Source: Rubritalea profundi
GTDB lineage: Bacteria; Verrucomicrobiota; Verrucomicrobiia; Verrucomicrobiales; Akkermansiaceae
DNA: 55,888 nucleotides
Assembly: GCF_002954445.1 (NCBI RefSeq)
Contig: NZ_MQWA01000001.1
Span: 1-55,888, forward strand
Reading direction: 5' to 3'
Below are positions 17,207 through 23,959 of the stretch, piece by piece. Under the pieces are notes generated by a model. That model was not told where the DNA came from and searched no databases. It saw nothing but the letters and a program-made list of their open reading frames with translations. The number at the start of each line of letters is the position of its first letter. Within the stretch, counting starts at the first letter, position 1. The position numbers and the translations under genes were made by a program.

Positions 17207-18247
17207 ATGAAAAAATTATTCCCAACTTCCACAACTGGAAGCTTACCTAAACCATCTTGGATCGCTGAGCCTGAGAAACTTTGGTCGCCCTGGAAATTAC
17301 AAGGCACAGAATTAAATTACGGCAAACTCGACGCTTTGCGTGTGTCTATACAGGAGCAACAAAATGCCGGCATTGATATTATTGGTGATGGTGAGCAAAC
17401 ACGTCAGCACTTTGTGACCACGTTCATCGAGCACCTCGATGGCGTGGACTTCAAAAAGCGTGAGATCGTTAAGATTCGTGACCGCTATGAGGCAAGTGTG
17501 CCGACAGTTGTCGGGCCAGTGAGTCGACCGAGTTCAATATTTGTTGAAGATGCCAGATTCTTACGCCAGCAAACTGATCAGCCGATTAAATGGGCGCTAC
17601 CTGGGCCTATGACAATGGTGGATACTCTCTACGATGCACATTATAAAAGCCGTGAAAAGCTGGCATGGGAATTTGCCAAGATTCTCAACCAAGAGGCGAA
17701 AGAATTAGAGGCCGCCGGTGTTGATATCATTCAATTTGACGAGCCAGCCTTTAACGTCTTTTTTGATGAAGTGAATGAATGGGGTATCGCCTGCTTAGAA
17801 AAAGCAATCGAAGGGCTCAAATGTGAAACCGCAGTCCACATTTGCTACGGCTACGGCATCAAAGCCAATAATGATTGGAAAAAATCGTTAGGCTCTGAGT
17901 GGCGTCAGTATGAAGAGGTTTTCCCTAAGCTACAGCAATCAAACATCGATATCGTCTCACTAGAGTGCCAAAACTCCCGTGTTCCTGTCGAACTGATCGA
18001 GTTGCTTCGAGGTAAAAAGGTCATGGTCGGCGTAATTGATGTCGCTACCGACACGATTGAAACTCCCGAAGATGTGGCAGCGACCATACGAGAAGCGCTC
18101 AAGTATGTAGACGCCGATAAGCTCTACCCGTGCACTAACTGCGGTATGGCTCCGCTCTCACGTGAAGTAGCGAGAGGTAAGCTCAATGCCTTATCTGCTG
18201 GTGCAGAGATAGTCCGACAAGAACTCTCGGCCACATGCACATTCTAG
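17207..18247 (+). CDS. mesD: Folate-independent methionine synthase, MetE-core type (MesD)
   Basis: 346 aa, only the C-terminal catalytic half of a MetE. Zinc ligands are all visible: His211 and Cys213 (HICYGYG), Glu253 (SLECQNSR) and Cys312 (CTNCGM). N-terminal TSTTGSLPKPSW and GDGEQTR are homocysteine-site motifs of the MetE/MetC barrel. It lacks the N-terminal folate-binding half of MetE, so it should use a non-folate methyl donor, as reported for MesD with MesX. The gene follows mesX by 27 bp and is controlled by the neighbouring MetR-like gene, by inference. The actual methyl donor is unknown. Confidence 0.85.
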   Translation: MKKLFPTSTTGSLPKPSWIAEPEKLWSPWKLQGTELNYGKLDALRVSIQEQQNAGIDIIGDGEQTRQHFVTTFIEHLDGVDFKKREIVKIRDRYEASVPTVVGPVSRPSSIFVEDARFLRQQTDQPIKWALPGPMTMVDTLYDAHYKSREKLAWEFAKILNQEAKELEAAGVDIIQFDEPAFNVFFDEVNEWGIACLEKAIEGLKCETAVHICYGYGIKANNDWKKSLGSEWRQYEEVFPKLQQSNIDIVSLECQNSRVPVELIELLRGKKVMVGVIDVATDTIETPEDVAATIREALKYVDADKLYPCTNCGMAPLSREVARGKLNALSAGAEIVRQELSATCTF

Positions 18248-18337
18248 TGGATACTAATCAGCACACAAAAGGGGCCGCAATGCACCATCTTGTTGAGTCT
18301 AAGCTCCCTATCTTTAGTAATAATTAAGTAGTCATTC

Positions 18338-19168
18338 ATGGAAATCATTGAACTCATAACGAACAATATCTCAACGTTTATGGGATTGGTTGCGACGGGG
18401 GTATTCGCTGGTATTTTAGCCGGTTTACTAGGCGTAGGCGGCGGTATCGTCATCGTACCGGTACTCTTTTTTCTATTTCAAAGCTATGGAGTGTCACCAG
18501 AATCGGCCATGGTGGTAGCTACAGCAACCTCACTGGCAACCATAGTGCCGACGTCGATTAGCTCCATTCACTCACATCATCGGAAAGGTAATGTGGACTT
18601 TAGTCTTATAAAGCGCTGGGCTGTATTTATTCTTATAGGTGTTTTGGCTGGCAGCTGGTTAGTGACTCGTGTTGATGGCACTTGGCTTACTGGCTTGTTT
18701 GGTGTGATCGCAACCCTGTCCGCACTTAATATGCTTTTAAGGACTGGGAAACCCGCAATCTTCAAACAATTACCAAGTAGAGCAGGACAAACAGTAATGG
18801 GCGCCACCATTGGCTTCTTCAGCTCTATGATCGGTATTGGCGGCGGCACTATCTCTGTTCCATTACTCACCCTCTATAACTACCCTGCTCATAGGGCTGT
18901 GGGAACAGCCGCAGCCATTGGACTCATCATTTCGTTGCCCGGTGCACTGACTATGTTGGTGTTAGGTAAAGCTCCTATTGATGCTCCAGCTGGCACTTTC
19001 GGCTTAGTCAACCTAGGCGGCTTAATCTGCATTGTGCCGCTAACTGTGTTATTCGCTCCTGTCGGCGCATCACTGGCCGCTAAATTGGATGCCGTAAAGC
19101 TAAAGAAGGTTTTCTCTGTTGTGCTACTTATCACTGGCCTACGCATGCTGGCCCAGCTTTGCTTATAG
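18338..19168 (+). CDS. TauE/SafE family permease
   Basis: 276 aa, about eight membrane segments in two repeats. Each repeat opens with the family glycine motif: GILAGLLGVGGGIVIVPVLFF near residue 27 and GFFSSMIGIGGGTISVPLLTL near 160. Between the halves is PTSISSIHSHHRKGNVD. The family moves sulfite, sulfonates or other small organic anions across the inner membrane. It follows mesD by about 90 bp on the same strand, so it could carry a sulfur compound related to methionine synthesis; that link is context only. Ends 60 bp short of the convergent VWA gene. Confidence 0.87.
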   Translation: MEIIELITNNISTFMGLVATGVFAGILAGLLGVGGGIVIVPVLFFLFQSYGVSPESAMVVATATSLATIVPTSISSIHSHHRKGNVDFSLIKRWAVFILIGVLAGSWLVTRVDGTWLTGLFGVIATLSALNMLLRTGKPAIFKQLPSRAGQTVMGATIGFFSSMIGIGGGTISVPLLTLYNYPAHRAVGTAAAIGLIISLPGALTMLVLGKAPIDAPAGTFGLVNLGGLICIVPLTVLFAPVGASLAAKLDAVKLKKVFSVVLLITGLRMLAQLCL

Positions 19169-19228
19169 TGCTGCGTTCGATAATGGTCCGAGGGTTCTCC
19201 CAACTCTATGAAAAACTGTTTTTGGGGA

Positions 19229-20314
19229 TTACTCGTCTTCCTTGCCCTTGATCAGCACCTTAGTCTTACCAGACTTATCGACCATGGAGAATTGACCACC
19301 AGTAATCTCCGCGAGAGACCCCATGGCATCACGTGCTGACGGGGACATCATTGCGATTGCATTAATTACAATATCTTTTTTCTTCGCTTTTTTTGCTATC
19401 TCCTCCGCAATTTGAGCAGATTTCCCACCGCAACTGCCGTCAGTCATAAAGAAAATTATGTCTGGCTGAGGCTCCATAGCGAGTGCCATTTCCAAAGGTG
19501 CCTGCCAAGCCGTTCCATAAACGAGTTTTGTCTCTTCAATAATTTTAAGTGATTCCTTTAAATTCTTGTTAGTAGCCTTCAACCAGAGTGGGGTAGGTAG
19601 TTTTTCATTTTCTGTACGCCAATCAGTAGCACCCTTTCCGATCCACTCATACTTTTCTCCGTCATACTCCACCACTGCAGCACCTCTGCCATTCATTTGC
19701 AGATCACAGCCAGCAACCCATGCTGGGCCCGCAGAAAAAACGAGTTGGTACTCAATGGAGTCAGGTAGAGATGCAACAGAACGAGCTAGTTCAACCTTAA
19801 GTAATTCGAAACGTTTCCCTCTCATTGAGGCTGAATAATCGATCACGAAACAAATACGCTCAGCTTTGACTTTTTGATTAAAAAAGGAAGCTCCTCCGCC
19901 GCCTCCGCCGCTGCCCCATCCATCGCCATCAGTCCAGCCGTCACCGAAGTCATCGCCATTACCAAAATCTACTGATGGTTCGGTTACTTCGGTGTCAGTT
20001 ACAGGTACCGCTGTTGGTGAAGCTGTATTCGAGGCAATCACCTTCGCCATTGATGAAGATGGTGCCGAGGGCTTACGCTCGACCTGATTTGTCGTCTCAG
20101 GCTTCTCTATTTCCTCTGTTTCATCGACTCCAGCATTATAAGAAATAATCTCAGGCGGCCTTTTCACTTCCACAGTCAAGGCAATGACAAAAAGGATCAA
20201 ACCAATCAAAAACATTGAAAGTACTGAAATAATCAATGCCGAAACGGTAGATGTTCTCTTCGGTGCAGCAAGATTTGCGGCAGCCTCGGGGGTCGTTTTG
20301 GCGTGAAGGCTCAT
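19229..20314 (-). CDS. Membrane-anchored VWA-domain protein (shared-anchor family)
   Basis: 361 aa. A cytoplasmic N-terminus (MSLHAKTTPEAAANLAAPKR) leads to one membrane helix (about 24-47). Next is a Pro/Ser-rich stretch with ERKPSAPSSSMAKVIAS, an acidic Gly-rich linker (FGNGDDFGDGW and a run of glycines, 116-141), and a von Willebrand A domain (about 150-361) with an intact MIDAS start DYSAS at 159-163 and FMTDGS later. The first 130 residues match the three toroid proteins at 36956-41938 closely, yet the head domain is unrelated. VWA heads bind ligands through a metal ion, so it is probably an envelope adhesion or scaffold protein. Function unknown. Confidence 0.85.
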   Translation of the reverse strand: MSLHAKTTPEAAANLAAPKRTSTVSALIISVLSMFLIGLILFVIALTVEVKRPPEIISYNAGVDETEEIEKPETTNQVERKPSAPSSSMAKVIASNTASPTAVPVTDTEVTEPSVDFGNGDDFGDGWTDGDGWGSGGGGGGASFFNQKVKAERICFVIDYSASMRGKRFELLKVELARSVASLPDSIEYQLVFSAGPAWVAGCDLQMNGRGAAVVEYDGEKYEWIGKGATDWRTENEKLPTPLWLKATNKNLKESLKIIEETKLVYGTAWQAPLEMALAMEPQPDIIFFMTDGSCGGKSAQIAEEIAKKAKKKDIVINAIAMMSPSARDAMGSLAEITGGQFSMVDKSGKTKVLIKGKEDE

Positions 20315-20692
20315 ATGTTTGTACGTATTTTTTTTAACGAGGCTCAGTCTTTCACATTCAGTAAATGCTTCAAACTGAGCGATTATTACACCTATTCACC
20401 AAAAAATTTTATTACTTAAAGATCCTGATTTCAAAGATGAAACGATCGAAGCTCTAGTTTCTCCAGGCCGATTGGCAAGACGGTTACTAAGTAATACGTT
20501 AGCGGACTAGAACTCATTTTGCTAAACAGTGGGCCTCATTTTTCAATAGTACCCCCTTTCTCCCCCCTCTCCCCAACAACGTCCTCAGGGACACCCTGAA
20601 TAAGCAAATTCCTAGAAATCAAGAATCGACTTGCGCTAAAATGCTGATTACAAAGTGGTTACAGATATATATAAAGCTCGTTTATTGGCACC
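20315..20692. other. Intergenic region, no gene seen
   Basis: 378 bp between the VWA gene and the transposase remnant. No ORF, RNA gene or copy of the repeat families is recognisable. Contains a short hairpin (CAGGG, ACA, CCCTG, near 20586-20598) without a T tract. Confidence 0.4.
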
Positions 20693-20992
20693 GTGGGTAG
20701 GGCAGAAGATCGTTCTGCACATTATTACGTTGTATCACGCATCGTTGATCAGGATTTCCTGCTAGATAGTAAAGGCAAGGAACAATTTGTCCGCTTCATG
20801 CGGATGTATGAGGCCATCTGCGGGGTTCGTGTGCTGACCTATTGCATCATGAGCAACCATTTCCACATTCTCGGAGAAGTGCCACCAAAGTGTGATCAGC
20901 AGCTCGATAACGCGGCTGTAATTGAGCGTTTATCGATGATTTATTCGAAGGAACACGTGGCGATGGTGAGCGAGCAACAACAAAATATATAG
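20693..20992 (+). pseudogene. Truncated REP-associated tyrosine transposase (Y1/HUH)
   Basis: About 99 codons remain. The family blocks are AEDRSAHYYVVSRIVDQDFLLD, KEQFVRFMRMYEAICGVRVLTYCIMSNHFHILGEVP (the HUH metal site is in MSNHFHIL) and IERLSMIYSKEHV. Full-length enzymes run 200-330 aa; here the catalytic-Tyr region and everything after it are missing. The N-terminus is also broken: the expected lead-in (KARLLAPWVG) is readable just upstream in another frame, and only a GTG is available as a start. It is a dead remnant of a single-strand transposase that in other genomes acts on palindromic repeats. Confidence 0.8.
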
Positions 20993-21421
20993 TCACACAA
21001 TATCTGAGGGAGAACACTACATCCCCTTTGTCTATGAAGGTAACTCTAAAAAATGTTTGAGTCTATGGTGGGCTGTCGTGGGGCGTCCAATTGCAGATTG
21101 AGACCCACGATACTTTCTTCCTATTTGGTGTTGGAGGAGTAGATTAAAAAAATGGCATGTGTTCTGCCTCTAGTCTGGCGAAGTGATGGAGCACATAATG
21201 CTCCTAGCACGAATACTCCTTCAGCATCGTTTAACGAGGGGGACGTAGCTCTCACGTGAATCACTGCAACAGCCATCTATGAAATTTGAGTAATCTGTGG
21301 TTAAAACCAAGCGTCCAACTCTAAAGCGCCATTGGCTCAAGCCTCTGAAAAACTAAAGCCCTGAAACCTAGAGACTTTCCCTTGGTTCAATTTGATCTTA
21401 CTTTTTGCCGTCGATATCTGT
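20993..21421. other. Intergenic region behind the transposase remnant
   Basis: About 430 bp with no continuation of the transposase in any frame and no other gene. A degenerate copy of the ATTCGTG-type 9-mer motif may sit near 21282-21306 (AATCTGTGGTTAAAA). Otherwise nothing is recognised. Confidence 0.4.
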
Positions 21422-21769
21422 TCAGCTCAAGGGCTTTTTCACTCCATCCTCCCCCACATTGACGTAGCTGATGTCGGTGGAGAAAATTGCACCTCGCTCG
21501 GGCTCCTTGCCGGAATAAATATCGATTCGGTAGCTGGCTGATGTGGTCCCCTTCATCTGCAAACTTGCACAAATGCGGATAATTGCGCCATTCTTCACCG
21601 ATTGGAGAAACTCGACCTTTCCCATTCCAATCGTTACAAAGCGGGCCTCGGGGAAATCCTGACTAGCAGCAATGTAGCCAGCCTCGTCAGCCCAGCTCAG
21701 CAAGCGGCCACCAAAAAGAAAGCCATATTGGTTGAGATCTTCAGTCAGTACGAGTCGATGTGTTTCCAT
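21422..21769 (-). CDS. Acyl-CoA thioesterase, hotdog fold
   Basis: 115 aa from the ATG at 21769 (METHRLVLTEDLNQYGFLFGG). An open frame continues upstream inside the jag gene but is only its shadow. Family motifs: NQYGFLFGGRLLSWADEAGYIAA (catalytic Asp in the W-x-D-E block), VTIGMGKVEFLQSVKNGAII and the beta strands TSASYRIDIYSG. This is the YciA/acyl-CoA hydrolase branch, which cleaves acyl-CoA to free acid and CoA. The start is 4 bp past the jag stop, so the two are one transcript. Confidence 0.85.
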   Translation of the reverse strand: METHRLVLTEDLNQYGFLFGGRLLSWADEAGYIAASQDFPEARFVTIGMGKVEFLQSVKNGAIIRICASLQMKGTTSASYRIDIYSGKEPERGAIFSTDISYVNVGEDGVKKPLS

Positions 21770-21773
21770 GGTA

Positions 21774-22223
21774 TTAAGCTGGTGTGATTTCAATCCTCTT
21801 GTAGCGATCATGGCCGCTGGGGGAGGCGGTGTTGACTCCAGTCGTGTCAGCCAGTGCATTGTGGACGATTCTACGGTAGTAGGCATTGAGTGGGCGGGTG
21901 CGGGTAGACTTACCAGTCTCGACCACCTTTTGTGCTAGCTCGCGCGAGCTCTCCACCAAATTGCCTTCTTGCTCGTGGCGGTAATTATCACAGTCGACCT
22001 TGACCCTTGGCGCATCTGGAAAATGTTTATTGAGAATCCGATTCACCAGGTATTGCAAGTCCTCCAGTCGATCACCATTGCGACCAATGATGGTCTTGGT
22101 ATCGTCAACTTTGATCTGCAGACAGAGGCCGTCGTCAGTCGTTATCCTTTCCACCTCAATGGAAAAGCCTAGGTGACCGAGCATCGTTACCAAAATTTTC
22201 TCTGAAGCATCATCCCATTTCAT
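21774..22223 (-). CDS. khpB: KH/R3H RNA-binding protein (Jag/KhpB-like)
   Basis: 149 aa. A middle KH domain (DDTKTIIGRNGDRLEDLQYLVNRIL) and a C-terminal R3H domain (PLNAYYRRIVHNALADTTGV, SGHDRYKRIEI). The Jag N-terminal domain found in Firmicutes is missing; only a short lead (MKWDDASEKILVTMLGHLGFSIEV) precedes KH. Family members bind RNA and act in cell division and elongation. In many genomes the gene follows yidC; here it does not, and it is paired with a thioesterase. A family A repeat lies directly upstream in the promoter region shared with coaC. Confidence 0.87.
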   Translation of the reverse strand: MKWDDASEKILVTMLGHLGFSIEVERITTDDGLCLQIKVDDTKTIIGRNGDRLEDLQYLVNRILNKHFPDAPRVKVDCDNYRHEQEGNLVESSRELAQKVVETGKSTRTRPLNAYYRRIVHNALADTTGVNTASPSGHDRYKRIEITPA

Positions 22224-22275
22224 AGAGACAACCTAAAAACTAACAACACATCCGTCAAACTAGCATTCCAACTAA

Positions 22276-22476
22276 TACCACTCTGAGTTTCGAAAGAACC
22301 TAATGCTGGAGTGATTTCTTGAGAAATCGAGGCGCAACGAAGAAGCGGTTCGAGCACCGTGACTGAGGAGAAACGCTGATTTATCAAGAAAGTGCCCTGT
22401 AACCGCTTCTTCAGCGAAGCGCCATTTCTGAAATCAAAAAAATGACATTGGGTTCTTTTGAAACTCCGAGTTGTAT
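22276..22476 (+). repeat. Inverted-repeat element, family A, copy 2 (MITE-like)
   Basis: 201 bp. The first 31 bases (ATACCACTCTGAGTTTCG...) and the last 31 are imperfect inverted repeats with about five mismatches. Pairing continues inward (GAAGAAGCGGTT against AACCGCTTCTTC), so most of the element could fold as one long hairpin. It aligns with the reverse complement of 6578-6780 throughout. It occupies the divergent region between khpB and coaC. Confidence 0.82.
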
Positions 22477-22489
22477 AATCCGTAAGTAT

Positions 22490-22524
22490 TTCACTTCACA
22501 CTCGCCACTTCGCACTCCACACTT
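22490..22524. repeat. Degenerate heptanucleotide repeat before coaC
   Basis: Five consecutive 7-base units of the form NNCACTY (TTCACTT, CACACTC, GCCACTT, CGCACTC, CACACTT) end 5 bp before the coaC start. The same heptamer grammar occurs before recC. Confidence 0.65.
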
Positions 22525-22529
22525 TGCCT

Positions 22530-23066
22530 ATGGCCACTATCGTCCTCGGCATCACAGGTTCCATTGCCGCCTATAAAACAGCAGACATCGCCTCGGCTCT
22601 CGTCAAAGACGGCCACGAGGTGCACTGTGTGATGACCCAATCAGCCACCGAGTTCATCCCTCCATTCACCCTGCAGATCCTGTCGCGCAACCCAGTGCTG
22701 GTAAGCCTGCAGGATGAAAAACAGTCGTGGAAACCTGGTCACATTGACCTCGCGGATAGTGCTGAGCTGATGGTTATCGTCCCAGCCAGCGCTAATTCCA
22801 TAGGCAACTTCGCCAACGGCCTTGCTCCCGATCCCCTCTCTAGCATCTACCTCGCCACCAAGGCCAAGGTGCTCATTTGCCCTGCGATGAATGGCAAAAT
22901 GTGGGACCACGTCGCCACCCAGCGCAATGTAGAACAACTCAAAGCCGATGGCGTCGAATTCTTCGGCCCCGATGAAAATGGCATGCTCGCCTGCGGTTAC
23001 GAAGGCAAAGGCCGGCTAATGCCAGTCGACTCGATCCTCGAAGAAATCCGCACCCACCTCCCCTAA
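22530..23066 (+). CDS. coaC: Phosphopantothenoylcysteine decarboxylase
   Basis: 178 aa from the ATG at 22530; a TTG two codons earlier is less likely. Flavoprotein of the HFCD family: N-terminal FMN loop GITGSIAAYKTADIASAL, active-site His in GHIDLAD, VPASANSIGNFANGLAPDPL, the substrate-binding PAMNGKMW, and the CGYEGKGR block with the catalytic Cys. It decarboxylates 4'-phospho-N-pantothenoylcysteine to 4'-phosphopantetheine in CoA synthesis. Most bacteria fuse it to CoaB; here the ligase is the next gene, 26 bp downstream, in the same frame order but separate. The leader is a heptamer repeat and has no Shine-Dalgarno. Confidence 0.92.
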   Translation: MATIVLGITGSIAAYKTADIASALVKDGHEVHCVMTQSATEFIPPFTLQILSRNPVLVSLQDEKQSWKPGHIDLADSAELMVIVPASANSIGNFANGLAPDPLSSIYLATKAKVLICPAMNGKMWDHVATQRNVEQLKADGVEFFGPDENGMLACGYEGKGRLMPVDSILEEIRTHLP

Positions 23067-23092
23067 CTTCTCTCTACTCTCTCCTTCCCATT

Positions 23093-23725
23093 GTGGCAAA
23101 ACACTTTCTCATCACCGCTGGCCCGACGCACGAGCCACTTGATCCCGTCCGTTATCTGACCAACCGTTCCTCCGGAAAAATGGGTTACGCCCTCGCCGGA
23201 GCTGCAGCCCACGAAGGCCACCGGGTCACTCTGATTTCAGGTCCCTGCGACCTCGAGGTCCCCGAAGGAGTCGACTACCTGCCAGTGGAAACTGCGGCAG
23301 AAATGTACGAGGCCGTTTCTCGCTACATCGGCAAAGCGCAAATTGCCATCTTCGCCGCCGCCGTTGCTGACTACCGCCCAGTCAATGTGCCAGAACAAAA
23401 GATCAAGAAAACGGGCAACACGCTCACACTCGAGCTGGTCAAAAATCCGGATATTCTAGGATCAGCTAGAGAAGTCTTCGGCTATAAAGGAACATTGATA
23501 GGTTTCGCCGCAGAGACAGAAAATGTCGAAGACAATGCTCGCGGAAAACTCCAGCGTAAAGGATGTGACTTTGTTGTCGCAAACGACGTCTCACGCCAAG
23601 ACATCGGCTTCAATGCCAGCGAGAATGAGGTCAGCCTAGTCTATGCAAACCACACCGAAGCTCTGCCGAAAGATGACAAGTACCAGCTTTCGCTAGAGAT
23701 TATAAAGAAGTCTCTGGAAGTATAG
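23093..23725 (+). CDS. coaB: Phosphopantothenate-cysteine ligase
   Basis: 210 aa, GTG start. DFP/CoaB domain: LITAGPTHEPLDPVRYLTNRSSGKMG at the N-terminus, AAVADYRPVN in the middle, the KIKK substrate loop (QKIKKTGNTLTLELVKNPDIL), and VANDVSRQDIGFNASENEV near the end. It joins 4'-phosphopantothenate to cysteine using a nucleotide triphosphate. It pairs with coaC just upstream as a split version of the usual CoaBC; a pyrimidine-rich 26-bp spacer separates them. Confidence 0.92.
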   Translation: MAKHFLITAGPTHEPLDPVRYLTNRSSGKMGYALAGAAAHEGHRVTLISGPCDLEVPEGVDYLPVETAAEMYEAVSRYIGKAQIAIFAAAVADYRPVNVPEQKIKKTGNTLTLELVKNPDILGSAREVFGYKGTLIGFAAETENVEDNARGKLQRKGCDFVVANDVSRQDIGFNASENEVSLVYANHTEALPKDDKYQLSLEIIKKSLEV

Positions 23726-23910
23726 CTGCTAGCTTCGGGCTTGTTGGACTGTCTCCGACTACACTCAAGACCTGTCCACTCGAAATATTCTAAAACAAGT
23801 TATCCTCCAACAAATTGAATCTGAAGTCATAGAATAACGCGACTTTCAGATCATCGCTATCTTAACGAACATCCTCCCACCCAAAAAAAGAATGTCGTTT
23901 CCCGGTGCCT

Positions 23911-23952
23911 CTCACCTCTCACCTCTCACCTCTCACTTCTCACTTCTCACTT
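23911..23952. repeat. Tandem heptanucleotide repeat abutting recC start
   Basis: Six perfect tandem 7-base units (CTCACCT three times, CTCACTT three times) and one degenerate unit (CTCGTCC) run straight into the recC ATG at 23960. They replace any Shine-Dalgarno site. Unit-number change by slippage would alter the leader but not the coding frame. Confidence 0.85.
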
Positions 23953-23959
23953 CTCGTCC

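Noticed and set aside
23911-23952. CRISPR-like array
   Set aside because: Units are 7 bp in direct tandem with no spacers and no cas genes nearby.
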